In this document: positions 46,858 to 56,385 of the stretch, piece after piece
Layout of the letters: each line of letters starts with the position of its first letter
How positions within the stretch are numbered: the stretch's first letter is position 1
DNA from: UBA5536 sp964592595
GTDB lineage: Bacteria > Bacteroidota > Bacteroidia > Bacteroidales > F082
Direction: 5' to 3'
Length of the DNA: 64,000 bases
Assembly (NCBI GenBank): GCA_964592595.1
Contig: CAZQFH010000011.1
Span: forward strand, 1 to 64,000
Notes under the pieces: model-generated
What the model was told of the DNA's origin: nothing
The model's database searches: none
The model's input: the letters and a program-made list of their open reading frames with translations, nothing else
Made by a program: the position numbers and the translations under genes

Positions 46858-48342
46858 TTATTTTTTTAGCAACATTCGTTTTATGGTGCTGTTGATGGTT
46901 TGGTTGATGTCTTCAGAAAAACCTGATGCGTAAAGTAATCCAATAAATAGCAAAGTAAAAACACTACTTTGAACAATGATTTTCCATATGTACGAGCTAA
47001 AAGTTGGAACCAATGAGGCAATCGAAAAAGCTGCAAGCCCAATTATTATTAGGAGGAAATAATTCCATGTGAAAGGCTGCATATTAAATTTATAATATAC
47101 ATATCCCCAAGAGATTAGGTTATAAATAAACCTGGCAATCATCGAAGCAATGGCAGCACCAACAAGTCCGTAAAGCGGTATAAATATTAAATTGGTTATA
47201 ATAAGTAACCCGGCGAAGATCAATAAAAACCAAGTTATCATTTTATATTGTTTCGAATTGCTGATGATATACTGGGATACACTGGTAAACATTTCGATAA
47301 GATTGGCCAGTCCGATAAAAACAATAACCATGCGACCAGCCTCAAAATCGGAACCCAGAATATCAAAAACCTGATCAAGATTAAGCATAAGACCTAAAAA
47401 CAATAACAAACCGATGGCTGACAGCGTTCGGTTGCTTTTGTCATAGATTTCCATAATTTTTTTTGTGTCGTTGGATTTCCAACCATCTGCAATCACTATT
47501 ACTGCTATTTTAATCACTGAACGCGATGGAATCAAAATCAGCGTGCCAAAGTAAAATGTGGTCGAGTAAATACCAGTATCAGCAAGCCCCAACATATCAT
47601 TGATCATCACAACATCGATATTGAGGATGAGAATTCCTGAAAAACTGGTTGCAATACCAAAAACCGCCACGGAACGCATATTACGCGCCATTTCTTTTGA
47701 GATGAAACCCCTGTAATTGCCAAAAACAAATTGTCCATTACGGTATATTGACCAAGCAATGAGCAAGGTTGGTAAACTTATCGAAACTACATAAAGCAAA
47801 ACGAGTTGGGCAAAACTGATGAAATCAAAATAATACAGCACAACCGATAGCATAATAAAAACACGTTGCCAAACTTCTTTGTAAAGAGATCCTTTTACAG
47901 CATTATAAATTGCCCGGTAATAGCTGTCGAGCGCATTAAAAAAGGTGGTAAAAAAGATAAGTGGAATCAGGTAATTAAAATATTCAACAAAAAGTGCTGA
48001 CTTTTCAATGTTTTGACTAATTATCCATGGTTTAAGCGAGAAAAAAACAATCATGGCAATTAAAAATCCGGCAAAATTTATCAGAAGTGCCAATTTAAGA
48101 AATCCATGATGATTATTTTCCAGGCTTCTGAAATAGGGGAAATTACGCAGGGTAACCGCATTAAATCCTAAGCCTGAAAACTGGGCAAAAAGCAGGGAAA
48201 CAGAAACAAGTAAACGAAGTAAACCAATTTCGGCTTTCGATAGAATTTCAGGGAAAAGCAAAGCAGTGGTCACAAATCCTAATATTACGCCCAGATAGGA
48301 AAAGATTGTGCCTGTTATGCTCTGCGTTTTGATGATTCCCAT
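46858..48342 (-). CDS. Polysaccharide flippase (Wzx/MOP superfamily)
   Basis: A 494-residue, 12-14 helix protein of the oligosaccharide flippase/MATE-like superfamily. It begins 'MGIIKTQSITGTIFSYLGVILGFV' and has the usual 'YSTTFYFGTLILIPSRSVIKIA' and 'PLYGLVGAAIASMIARF' segments. It should move lipid-linked oligosaccharides across the inner membrane. It lies 31 bases after the glycosyltransferase gene and 39 bases before gpsA on the same strand, so one transcript is likely. Confidence 0.88.
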   Translation of the reverse strand: MGIIKTQSITGTIFSYLGVILGFVTTALLFPEILSKAEIGLLRLLVSVSLLFAQFSGLGFNAVTLRNFPYFRSLENNHHGFLKLALLINFAGFLIAMIVFFSLKPWIISQNIEKSALFVEYFNYLIPLIFFTTFFNALDSYYRAIYNAVKGSLYKEVWQRVFIMLSVVLYYFDFISFAQLVLLYVVSISLPTLLIAWSIYRNGQFVFGNYRGFISKEMARNMRSVAVFGIATSFSGILILNIDVVMINDMLGLADTGIYSTTFYFGTLILIPSRSVIKIAVIVIADGWKSNDTKKIMEIYDKSNRTLSAIGLLLFLGLMLNLDQVFDILGSDFEAGRMVIVFIGLANLIEMFTSVSQYIISNSKQYKMITWFLLIFAGLLIITNLIFIPLYGLVGAAIASMIARFIYNLISWGYVYYKFNMQPFTWNYFLLIIIGLAAFSIASLVPTFSSYIWKIIVQSSVFTLLFIGLLYASGFSEDINQTINSTIKRMLLKK

Positions 48343-48373
48343 GGTTACTTTTTGTGACTTTGTTTAATCTGAA

Positions 48374-49579
48374 CTATTCTTTAGTGGCTACTTTGATATA
48401 GAATGCCTCGAAATCTTGTGTGTAAGCTGTTGTATTATAAGTTGAAAGCACTGCATTTTTTCCATTTTTGCCCATTTCTGCAGCTAACTTTGGATTATTT
48501 ATCAGGCTTTCGATTTTTGTTGCTAAATCATTAGAATCACCACTTCTGAAATCTAATCCGCACCGATGTCTTTTAACAATTTCAACCTGAGGCTGGCAGT
48601 TCGATACAATAATGGGCTTCTCAAATAACATATATTGAAATATCTTATTGGCAACACCAGATTCATGTTGTTCGTTTTTAATAATTGGTGAGAGACACAA
48701 ATAACTTGCACTAATATATTTAGGAATTTCAGAAATGTCTTTCCAGGGATAATGAAATAAGAACCTTTTTACATCTTCCTGATTAAAGAGCGATTGCATC
48801 TCAGCTTTTTCAGCTTTGTCAATAGGTCCAATTAGAACCAATTTTAAATCGTAATTTCTTTTTACTAAATTTCTTATCGCTTCAATACTTACATCAATAC
48901 CGCGTCTTTTTCCTACTACGCCAAAATAGAGTAAAATTTTACTTTTTACACCTTTAAATTCCTTTGATATAGTTGGATAGGACAAAAGTTGACCAATATT
49001 TACCACATTGGGATAAACCAGGAAAGGCTTATGAGATAATTCATTATATTTCTGAACAAGCTGTGAATTGAAATAATTGCTCAAAACAACAATTCCATCA
49101 GGGTAAGAAAGGTATTTCTTTTCTTTCCTGCTCCATTTTGCGGGTTTTACCAGTAAACGTTTTGGGAAGCCATTGGCATATTCATAGCTTTTTATTGCAG
49201 CAGGATAGTTTTCGTGCAGGTCGAGAATGAACGGAATTTTGATTCCTCGAATTGCCTGATGAACAGCTTTACTCATGTAAAGATCATGTGCGTGAATAAC
49301 ATCAGGATTAAAGCTTTTGATTTGTTTTTTGATATGATAAGCCCAAATTAATTCATAAAAGGGCAATGAATTTTGCAGGCCGAATAATAGATTCTTTAAT
49401 TGTTTTGGAATAAAAAATTGAGAAATTTTTTCGAGTCGAATATCAGGATTTTTTTGTTTTTTGGAATAACGCAAACATAAAACCGATACATCATAACCGA
49501 TTTTTAGAGCAATTTCCACTTCATTTCTGACTCTGGGATCATTAAAGTATTCATTATCAACAACTACAAGTATCTTCAT
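48374..49579 (-). CDS. GT4-family glycosyltransferase
   Basis: A 401-residue GT-B glycosyltransferase. 'KILVVVDNEYFNDPRVRNE' starts the N-domain; 'DVIHAHDLYMSKAVHQA' and 'FILDLHENYPA' follow. The C-domain carries 'LLYFGVVGKRRGIDVSIEAI' and 'NKIFQYMLFEKPIIVSN', the donor-binding E-x7-E-like region. Acceptor and donor are unknown. First gene of the operon with flippase and gpsA; a -7 box is listed upstream. Confidence 0.88.
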   Translation of the reverse strand: MKILVVVDNEYFNDPRVRNEVEIALKIGYDVSVLCLRYSKKQKNPDIRLEKISQFFIPKQLKNLLFGLQNSLPFYELIWAYHIKKQIKSFNPDVIHAHDLYMSKAVHQAIRGIKIPFILDLHENYPAAIKSYEYANGFPKRLLVKPAKWSRKEKKYLSYPDGIVVLSNYFNSQLVQKYNELSHKPFLVYPNVVNIGQLLSYPTISKEFKGVKSKILLYFGVVGKRRGIDVSIEAIRNLVKRNYDLKLVLIGPIDKAEKAEMQSLFNQEDVKRFLFHYPWKDISEIPKYISASYLCLSPIIKNEQHESGVANKIFQYMLFEKPIIVSNCQPQVEIVKRHRCGLDFRSGDSNDLATKIESLINNPKLAAEMGKNGKNAVLSTYNTTAYTQDFEAFYIKVATKE

Positions 49580-49616
49580 GCTTCAATAATAATCAGATTG
49601 ATGTGAAATATTAGCG

Positions 49617-49624
49617 CAAATGTA
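49617..49624 (-). promoter_or_regulatory. Putative -7 box of the glycosyltransferase-flippase-gpsA operon
   Basis: TACATTTG on the minus strand matches TAnnTTTG, 38 bases before the start codon. The -33 region is weak. On the opposite strand TAATTTTG at 49717-49724 could serve the divergent GLUG gene. Confidence 0.45.
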
Positions 49625-49781
49625 GTTAGTTTATTGCTTTTTCTGATCAGAGGAATGATCAAACTTGATTTTTTAAAAAAGAAGCTGTTAAGAGCTGATT
49701 TCATAAGAAAAGGACTTAATTTTGTATCACTGTATAAGTTGAATAAAAACCAATCCATTGAAGTAAACCGGCCGTTATAAA

Positions 49782-50975
49782 ATGTCATTCCAAAATCTTA
49801 TTTTTTCTTTTTACAAATTGGCCTTGCTAATATTAATGCTGCTTACAAGTTGCGTTAATCAAGAATCAACCACTGAGTATGATGGAGAACCAAGGGAAAA
49901 GGTTGGATCTGATTATTTCAGTTTTGAGGGTGGAGATGGTTCATCTGAAAATCCTTATAAGGTTATGACAGCTGAACAATTATACATGGTTAGGAACAAT
50001 CTGTCAGGACATTACCTACAAGTCGCTGATATTGATTTGGATATTTTGCCTTATAATTCTGGCGTAGGATGGACTCCGATTGGTAATATCACAACTCCTT
50101 TTGAAGGAAAATATGATGGAGGAGGGTTTACAATATCTAATTTATTAATAAACCGGCCTTTGGAAAAACATAATGGGTTATTTGGTTTCTTACTTGGAGC
50201 TCGTATTGAAAACTTATGGCTTAAAAATTTTTTAATTTGGGGAGGCTATAAGGTTGGAGCATTAGGTGGTTCAGCTTTTAGGGGAACTGAAATCAGGAGG
50301 GTTATTGTCGAAGATGCTCATCTGAAAGTAGAAGAACGTTATGCTGGTGGAATTTTGGGAAGTGCCGATGATGTGTTGATCTACCAATGTGCTTTTCAAG
50401 GTTCGATTGAAAAGGGATTTTATGAAGACTGGAATTTTATTGGCGGATTATCAGGATCGATAACATCCTCAACAGCAAAAAAAGGTTGTTTTATTATAGA
50501 ATCATTTGCTGATGTTGCGATTAGCAGCAATACGCACAATACGCTTGGTGGCTTAGTTGGTGCTATGTGGTATAATGCTACAATTGAAAATTGTTTTTCA
50601 AAAGGAAGAATGATGGTAGCAGGTGATTATGCCGGCGGAATAGTTGGCGAGCTGAGGCTGGGTACTGAACCTAAAAGTATATCGAACACTTTTACGGTAA
50701 TGAGAATTTTGACCAAAAAGCAAGACAAAGAAATACATGCCTTTGTAGGGCATAATGAGGATGGGATTTTTAAAGGGAATTTTTATGAACTTGATAAATT
50801 AAATTATAGACAATCAGATACTTTAGCCCAAGCCAAGACTTCCACTGAAATGAAAAGAAGAACAACTTTTGAAGAGCAGGGTTGGAATTTTGACTATATT
50901 TGGGCTATTGATCCTAATGGGAAAATTAATGAGGGCTACCCTTACTTAAAGTGGTATCAGGAATTAGCTCAATGA
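49782..50975 (+). CDS. GLUG-repeat lipoprotein (paralogue 1)
   Basis: A 397-residue lipoprotein ('ILMLLTSC', cysteine 24). After a short acidic linker comes 'GGDGSSENPYKVMTAEQLYMVRNN', the standard entry to GLUG/beta-helix surface proteins. It is followed by 'YDGGGFTISNLLINRP' and GLUG-type rungs ('NGLFGFLLGARIENLWLKNF', 'YAGGILGSADDV', 'IGGLSGSITSSTAKKG', 'LGGLVGAMWYNATIENC', 'YAGGIVGE'). It ends 'IDPNGKINEGYPYLKW' without a T9SS domain. The next gene is a clear paralogue and overlaps it by 4 bases. Likely a surface adhesin or ligand-binding protein; function unknown. Confidence 0.82.
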   Translation: MSFQNLIFSFYKLALLILMLLTSCVNQESTTEYDGEPREKVGSDYFSFEGGDGSSENPYKVMTAEQLYMVRNNLSGHYLQVADIDLDILPYNSGVGWTPIGNITTPFEGKYDGGGFTISNLLINRPLEKHNGLFGFLLGARIENLWLKNFLIWGGYKVGALGGSAFRGTEIRRVIVEDAHLKVEERYAGGILGSADDVLIYQCAFQGSIEKGFYEDWNFIGGLSGSITSSTAKKGCFIIESFADVAISSNTHNTLGGLVGAMWYNATIENCFSKGRMMVAGDYAGGIVGELRLGTEPKSISNTFTVMRILTKKQDKEIHAFVGHNEDGIFKGNFYELDKLNYRQSDTLAQAKTSTEMKRRTTFEEQGWNFDYIWAIDPNGKINEGYPYLKWYQELAQ

Positions 50976-53224
50976 TAAAATCATATAAACAAATAATGAT
51001 AAAGATAATGTTTGTCTCAGGGTTCAGCCGAAGTAATCAGATGTTTTTTATTTTTTTTGGAATGATTTTGATGTTAGTGATGCTTTTTGATGCTTTTGCG
51101 TTCGCAAATGAAAGTCATCTTGATCGAGATCAAAAATCTGACTTTGCAGGAGGATCAGGAACATACAGTGATCCCTGGTTGATTGAAACTCCGGAGCAAC
51201 TTGATTTGGTAAGAGATTATCTGAATGACTACTTCCTTTTACTTAACAATCTTGATCTTGATGTTTACCCGTTTAACAGCGGGAATGGCTGGGAACCAAT
51301 TGGAACAACTAATGATCCATTTAAGGGACATTTTAATGGAGGTGGCTTTCACATCTTTAATCTTTTTATTGACAGACCTTTTGCTAGAGATAATGGTTTA
51401 TTTGGACATATGGTAGGTGGTACCTTATGTGATGTTAAGCTGAAAAATGTTTTTGTGAATGGAAGGTATAAAGTTGGTTCTTTGCTAGGCACTGCCTTTT
51501 CAGGCACTGAAATAAGTAATTGCTCGGCAGAGAATATTGAACTACATATTGAGGAGCGATTTTCTGGTGGACTTGTTGGTAGTGCAGATGATATAAGTCT
51601 TTACAGATGCTCGGCAGTGGGGATGATATATAAAAATGCATACTTCGACTGGAACTTCATCGGAGGGCTTATTGGTTCAATAACTTCCTCCACAACAAAT
51701 ACCGGAAGTAGGGTCGTTGAGTGTTTTGCTGATGTGGATATAGTAAGCGAATCGCATAATTCCTATGGGGGATTGGTTGGAACAATGTGGTACAAAGCTG
51801 AGATTGTAAACTCTTATGCTACAGGATCAATCAACGCCAATGGCGACAGAGCAGGTGGGCTTGTTGGTGACGCAAGCCTTGGGAATGGAAAAAAGTCAGT
51901 AATCAATTGTTATGCAGCAGTAAATATTGATACTGATCCATATGCAACGGATGTGCGTGGTTTTGTGGGGATGCCTTCAGGTGGACCTTTCGAGGGTAAT
52001 TTTTATGATATTGAAGTAGCTGGATCAGTAAATACTGATTGGTCTGCCACACCAAAGTCAACAGCCGAAATGAAAAATGTGGAAACTTATTTAGAGGCTG
52101 GATGGGATTTTGAGAATGTTTGGACCATCGATCCGAATGGTATAATTAATGATGGCTATCCCTTTTTACAATGGAATGGATCTTCAATTATTTGCTATGA
52201 ACCTTATGCCTTGGGAATTGTAGCACTTAATGATACCGCTGTAAGTTTTGAATGGCAATTAATGGATCAAAATCAGACATCAGATTTGGCCATAGGATCA
52301 GCCGGATTTGATCCGAATACCGAAGGCTGTCTTTTCGCAGATTTAGAAGAGAATTATTTTGTTATCGACACTTTGACCGCTGCCACAAACTATGATGTTT
52401 ATGTTAGAAATACTTGTCAGAATGTTGGATATAGTGATTGGCTGGGGCCACTTAGTTTTCAAACTTTTTCCATTTTTGAAGTAATGGGTGGTGGTTTCTA
52501 TTGTTTTGGCGAGACAGATAGCTTGAGTGTTTATATCGCTGAATCTGATTCAAATATTTTTTACACCCTTTATCATCAAGGGGATTCAACAGGGCCGGCA
52601 CTACAAAGTTCAGGTGACACAATTTCATGGATGGTTTCAGATACTGGCGCTTACAGCATTTTGGCATTTAGTGAAAAAGGTTCGGCATGGATGGAAGGTC
52701 AGGTAAATGTAAGTGAATTACCTATGACGGATGTCTTTTTAATCTTAGATTTTGATACACTCTGCGCCAACGTTATACCTTTTCGATTAACTGGTGGCTA
52801 CCCTTCGGGGGGAGTTTTTTCAGGTGATGGTATCATAAATAATTACTTTTTTGCAGAGTTTTTAGAAATAGGTTTTCACACCCTGCATTATGCTTACACC
52901 GATCAAAGTGGCTGCACAAACACAACCAGCGCTGATTTTTATCTTGATGAGTGCAGTGCTTTAGCAGAATCTTTGCCTGATTCTCAAAACTTGAGGATCG
53001 CTCCTAATCCTGTGGACGAGCTGCTAACAATCTCTTCAAATAGCAGTATTGATTATAAACGTTTGATGATTTGTGACTTAGATGGCAGGATAGTTGACAT
53101 TATTGCCATTATTCCGGGATTTAAAAAGGTAGAAATTAATACCAGTCTTATTTCGGCAGGAAGTTATGTGGTCAAATTGGAAGGAGAATCTGAGGTGAGA
53201 GTTTTCAAGTTTATCAAAAACTAA
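50972..53224 (+). CDS. GLUG-repeat protein with T9SS sorting domain (paralogue 2)
   Basis: A 750-residue secreted protein. The ATG at 50972 overlaps the upstream stop as ATGA, suggesting translational coupling; an internal ATG at 50996 is also possible. A long signal peptide ends near 'FDAFAFANE'. Residues about 55-405 repeat the upstream protein's GLUG region almost motif for motif ('NGLFGHMVGGTLCDVKLKNV', 'IGGLIGSITSSTTNTGSR', 'YGGLVGTMWYKAEIVNS', 'IDPNGIINDGYPFLQW'). Next come a fibronectin III-like domain (about 415-500), an Ig-like region and a type A T9SS domain ('RIAPNPVDELLTI' to 'SAGSYVVKLEGE'). Its stop overlaps the convergent YihY stop by 4 bases. Confidence 0.85.
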   Translation: MIKSYKQIMIKIMFVSGFSRSNQMFFIFFGMILMLVMLFDAFAFANESHLDRDQKSDFAGGSGTYSDPWLIETPEQLDLVRDYLNDYFLLLNNLDLDVYPFNSGNGWEPIGTTNDPFKGHFNGGGFHIFNLFIDRPFARDNGLFGHMVGGTLCDVKLKNVFVNGRYKVGSLLGTAFSGTEISNCSAENIELHIEERFSGGLVGSADDISLYRCSAVGMIYKNAYFDWNFIGGLIGSITSSTTNTGSRVVECFADVDIVSESHNSYGGLVGTMWYKAEIVNSYATGSINANGDRAGGLVGDASLGNGKKSVINCYAAVNIDTDPYATDVRGFVGMPSGGPFEGNFYDIEVAGSVNTDWSATPKSTAEMKNVETYLEAGWDFENVWTIDPNGIINDGYPFLQWNGSSIICYEPYALGIVALNDTAVSFEWQLMDQNQTSDLAIGSAGFDPNTEGCLFADLEENYFVIDTLTAATNYDVYVRNTCQNVGYSDWLGPLSFQTFSIFEVMGGGFYCFGETDSLSVYIAESDSNIFYTLYHQGDSTGPALQSSGDTISWMVSDTGAYSILAFSEKGSAWMEGQVNVSELPMTDVFLILDFDTLCANVIPFRLTGGYPSGGVFSGDGIINNYFFAEFLEIGFHTLHYAYTDQSGCTNTTSADFYLDECSALAESLPDSQNLRIAPNPVDELLTISSNSSIDYKRLMICDLDGRIVDIIAIIPGFKKVEINTSLISAGSYVVKLEGESEVRVFKFIKN

Positions 53225-54180
53225 CTTTCAACTTCTTCCAAATTACGATTTTCGTGTTTAGCGCGCATGATGCTTGCATTAAGCTCAAAGCCAATCAATA
53301 AAATAATGGCGTTAAAATAGATCCACATCATAAAAATAATCAGCGTACCTATAGAGCCATATAAGGCATTATAGCGTGAGAAATTAGAAATGTAAAAGTT
53401 GAATCCTAATGTGCCAATGATAAAAAGTGCCGTTGCCAGGATGCTTCCCGGGCTTATGAACCGGTATTCTTTGCGCTTGGCCGGGGCATAATAATAAAGC
53501 ATCGACAGGCTGAAAAATGTAAGAAAAACGGTTACAATCCATCTGGAGAATTGTAATAATTGTGCAGTTAAACCGTTGCTTATCAATCCTTTTGAAATTA
53601 ACCAATGAATGATAACGCCGCCTGTTGTAATCAATCCAATGGCAAGGATTACAAAAATGGATAGGGCGGCCATGAGAAAAACGGCTGAAAGCCGCTGTTG
53701 TAGCCAGCTTTTTGTATCGATGCTATGCCATGTGCCGTTAAATCCGTCCATAATCGCACTTATGCCGTTGGTGCTGAAAATAAAGGTGAGGATAAAACTC
53801 AACGAAAGTAAACCTGAGTTTTGTCGCATTACAATCTCTAAAATAGTTTTTTCTACTTCCTGATAAGTATCCGGAGGGATGATATCCTGAAACAATCCCA
53901 TGAGCGTATCCTGAAAATGCTCGATTGGGAGGTATGGAATCAATGTGAAGAGAAAAAGGATAAAGGGAAAAATGGCTAAAAAAAAGTTAAATGCCACTGC
54001 TGCAGCTCGCGTTGCCACATCACCCTTAAAAATCCCTTTTAAAAAGAAGACTAGCACATCATAAAAAGGCACTTCGTCGAATCCGGGTAAAATGAGCAAT
54101 CGAAGAAATGCCACCAGTCTCTCCTTGATGCTTATAAATAGCGATTTTAATTTTGAATACAGCTCCAATAATTGTGACAT
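53221..54180 (-). CDS. YihY/BrkB-family membrane protein
   Basis: A 319-residue inner-membrane protein with six predicted helices. Family marks are 'ATRAAAVAFNFFLAIFPFILFLFTLIPYLP' near the start, 'STNGISAIMDGFNGTWHSID' mid-protein, 'ALYGSIGTLIIFMMWIYFNAIILLIGFELNA' near the end, and a charged C-terminal tail. These proteins were once called RNase BN in error; the transport role is still undefined. One base separates it from nadC upstream, so it is clearly in that operon. Confidence 0.9.
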   Translation of the reverse strand: MSQLLELYSKLKSLFISIKERLVAFLRLLILPGFDEVPFYDVLVFFLKGIFKGDVATRAAAVAFNFFLAIFPFILFLFTLIPYLPIEHFQDTLMGLFQDIIPPDTYQEVEKTILEIVMRQNSGLLSLSFILTFIFSTNGISAIMDGFNGTWHSIDTKSWLQQRLSAVFLMAALSIFVILAIGLITTGGVIIHWLISKGLISNGLTAQLLQFSRWIVTVFLTFFSLSMLYYYAPAKRKEYRFISPGSILATALFIIGTLGFNFYISNFSRYNALYGSIGTLIIFMMWIYFNAIILLIGFELNASIMRAKHENRNLEEVES

Positions 54181-54181
54181 A

Positions 54182-55036
54182 CTAAGCTTTTATGGCTCTG
54201 AGACTAAGATCCAAACTTTTAATGTGGTGTGTAAGTGCACCTATTGAAATAAAATCAACGCCTGTGGCGGCATAATCATAAAGCGTGGCCTCTGTTATGC
54301 CCCCCGAAGCTTCAGTTTCGAATTTTCCATTGATCTGTGATATGGCTTTCCTAAGATTTTCAGGAGTAAAATTGTCAAGCATAATTCGTTTAAAACCACC
54401 AATTTGAAGCGCTTCTTCCAGCTCGTCAAAATTTCTTACTTCCAGCTCAACCGGAATTTCAATTTGATTCTTCTTGAGATAATTACTCACTGCTTTAAGT
54501 GCTTCAGCGATTCCTCCGGCAAAATCAACATGATTGTTTTTGATAAGAATCATATCAAAAAGGCCAAAACGATGATTTGCTCCACCTCCAATCGCGACCG
54601 CCATTTTTTCAAAAATTCTCATTCCAGGGGTTGTTTTGCGTGTGTCGAGCAGCACAGCAGGCAATCCCTGAAGCAGTTTTTTATAGGCCGCTGTTTTGGT
54701 GGCAATGCCACTCATCCTTTGCATATAATTGAGCGCCAGGCGCTCCGACGAAAGCATGGCGATTACCTTTCCTTCTACCTTAAAAATAATATCTCCTGGA
54801 TTTACCAAAGTTCCATCGAGGATGAGCTGTTCGAAACTTGTTTCGGGATCGACCAGTTTAAAAACTTTTTCCGCAATGGAAATTCCGGCAATAATACCTG
54901 CTTCCTTTACCAGCAGATGCATGCTTCCTTTTGCCGCTGCCGGAATAGTGGAAAGAGAGGTGTGATCGCCAGTTCCCAGATCTTCGCGTATCGCTGATAA
55001 AATGTGCTGTTCAATGAGTACGTCGGTATTCATCAT
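54182..55036 (-). CDS. nadC: Nicotinate-nucleotide pyrophosphorylase (carboxylating)
   Basis: A 284-residue quinolinate phosphoribosyltransferase, which joins quinolinate and PRPP to give nicotinate mononucleotide in de novo NAD synthesis. Signatures are 'EDLGTGDHTSLSTIPA', 'RLALNYMQRMSGIATKTA', 'LLDTRKTTPGMRIFEKMAV', 'GGGANHRFGLFDMILIKNNH', 'LEVRNFDELEEAL' and 'EASGGITEATLYDYAATGVDFISIGALTH'-region. The basic active-site residues of the RKTTPG and HR motifs are present. It overlaps the DUF4783 stop upstream by 4 bases (ATGA). Confidence 0.97.
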   Translation of the reverse strand: MMNTDVLIEQHILSAIREDLGTGDHTSLSTIPAAAKGSMHLLVKEAGIIAGISIAEKVFKLVDPETSFEQLILDGTLVNPGDIIFKVEGKVIAMLSSERLALNYMQRMSGIATKTAAYKKLLQGLPAVLLDTRKTTPGMRIFEKMAVAIGGGANHRFGLFDMILIKNNHVDFAGGIAEALKAVSNYLKKNQIEIPVELEVRNFDELEEALQIGGFKRIMLDNFTPENLRKAISQINGKFETEASGGITEATLYDYAATGVDFISIGALTHHIKSLDLSLRAIKA

Positions 55037-55428
55037 GGAATCAAGCTAATATGTATAGATTGAATTTTTTTCTTCTGACCTTGTGCTAAAATATAGATGC
55101 GGTAAACAGTTGCTGAATCTGTTAAATTCCCGATAAGATAAGATGCATTGGTGTCTGTTGTGATTCCCGACTCAAGTAGTTCAAAAACAGGATTTTCAAG
55201 CTTTGTAAAAAAACTTGCCATCAGCTTCTCAGCTTGTTGTTGGCTGTAAACACCTTTTTGATTGGGTAAGTCGAGTGAAATGGCGGCAGTTATATATTTT
55301 CTTAAACCTGAAGCATCTTGATTTTCAAGTAAAGGTTTGATGTCGGTAACCAAAAAATCGGTCTCCTGAGCGCTTACAACACTTGCATGCCAGATTATAA
55401 GATATAAAATTAAGAATATTTTTTTCAT
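55033..55428 (-). CDS. DUF4783 secreted protein
   Basis: A 131-residue protein. The ATG at 55428 is chosen because the signal peptide (KKIFLILYLIIWHASVVSAQ) starts there; an upstream start at 55500 would add 24 unlikely residues. The mature part ('LENQDASGLRKYITAAISLDLPNQKGVYSQQQAEKLM'-region, then 'YLIGNLTDSATVYRIYILAQ') fits the NTF2/cystatin-like DUF4783 family. The DUF4783-nadC gene order is recurrent in Bacteroidetes. Function unknown; periplasmic. A -7 box sits just upstream. Confidence 0.82.
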   Translation of the reverse strand: MKKIFLILYLIIWHASVVSAQETDFLVTDIKPLLENQDASGLRKYITAAISLDLPNQKGVYSQQQAEKLMASFFTKLENPVFELLESGITTDTNASYLIGNLTDSATVYRIYILAQGQKKKIQSIHISLIP

Positions 55429-55451
55429 GAACTCAGCAGCTAAATCTTGTC

Positions 55452-55459
55452 CAAAATTA
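55452..55459 (-). promoter_or_regulatory. Putative -7 box of the DUF4783-nadC-yihY operon
   Basis: TAATTTTG on the minus strand, 24 bases before the start codon; the -33 region is not clear. Confidence 0.45.
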
Positions 55460-55640
55460 CAGCTTTTTTTAGAGTAGGACTTATAGCACATCTTTAGCAA
55501 ATTGATTAAGAGAATCTATTTCTTTTAAAATATTGAATAATAATGGAATAGCATGTATATTTCATTGCAGTAATCATGCCGTTTTAATTGAATGATTTGT
55601 AAGCTTTTGTTCTTTTCGAATCATTCAGGTTAAAAAAAAT

Positions 55641-55648
55641 TATCTTTG
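55641..55648 (+). promoter_or_regulatory. Putative -7 box of the lipoprotein-SDR pair
   Basis: TATCTTTG matches TAnnTTTG, 24 bases before the ATG at 55672. The -33 region is weak. Confidence 0.45.
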
Positions 55649-55671
55649 CTACTTCTCAAAATCTTTCAATT

Positions 55672-56382
55672 ATGGCTTGTCGCTTTGTGCTTTGGATTAC
55701 AGTTTTTCTTTCCTTGTTTATGATTTCATGCCTTCCGGAGGAAAAAACCGAAACAGAAAAATTTGAACGTGAACTGAGCCATTTTAATGAATCGATGGAA
55801 AATATTGGCCAAACCATGGATTTGGTTGATGCCATGCAGGCTGAGGTGGAGCGGATTGAAAAGAGCCGTGCATTGGGAGAACTTACTGATAAAGAGGCTG
55901 ATGAGCAATTGAACGAATTGAAAGAAACCTATGGCAGAATAATTGCGCGTCGGTCAAATGTTAATCCGGCTACTTCACTACCTGATTGGGCTAAAAATCT
56001 TGGTTTGTCAGAACCTGTCGGACTTTCACTCGATACCGATTATTCGCAGCTAACTTCTTTCTCTAACCCCGAAGAGGGATTTAATTCTATTTTATTAGTA
56101 TATATTGGGGATTATAAGTTAGCCATGAATGAGGCCTCACGGATAGCAAAAGCAGCTGGAATTCCACTTTCAAAAGATTATAAACAGGCTGTTGAATTGG
56201 CAAAAACATACAGCTCAACACCAATCAAAGGAGTGGCTTATATGAATTTCGATCCGTTTGTATCTGATGCCGATTTTAATATTTCTATTACAGTTGACGA
56301 AACCGGAATGTTGACAATCAGTGCAGTAGATGTTGATCAAATGAAAAAGCAATTTGAAAACAAAAATTCGGAAATGCCCTAA
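55672..56382 (+). CDS. Hypothetical helical lipoprotein
   Basis: A 236-residue lipoprotein with lipobox 'LFMISC' (cysteine 20). Residues about 25-95 are strongly charged helix, likely coiled coil ('EKFERELSHFNESMENIGQT' onward). The second half is mixed alpha/beta ('LDTDYSQLTSFSNPEEGFNS', 'PIKGVAYMNFDPFVSDADF', 'FNISITVDETGMLTISAV'). I do not recognise the family. Three bases separate it from the SDR gene, so they share a transcript, but no functional link is evident. Confidence 0.7.
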   Translation: MACRFVLWITVFLSLFMISCLPEEKTETEKFERELSHFNESMENIGQTMDLVDAMQAEVERIEKSRALGELTDKEADEQLNELKETYGRIIARRSNVNPATSLPDWAKNLGLSEPVGLSLDTDYSQLTSFSNPEEGFNSILLVYIGDYKLAMNEASRIAKAAGIPLSKDYKQAVELAKTYSSTPIKGVAYMNFDPFVSDADFNISITVDETGMLTISAVDVDQMKKQFENKNSEMP

Positions 56383-56385
56383 ATT

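Noticed and set aside
49576..49788. 70-codon open frame on the minus strand just upstream of the glycosyltransferase gene
   Set aside because: It fills a divergent promoter region, shows no domain or signal pattern and has low-complexity hydrophobic sequence; the -7 boxes there explain the region better.
54404..54997. 197-codon open frame on the plus strand opposite nadC
   Set aside because: It lies wholly antisense to a certain gene, and its composition (many Cys, Phe, His, Arg) is that of a shadow frame.
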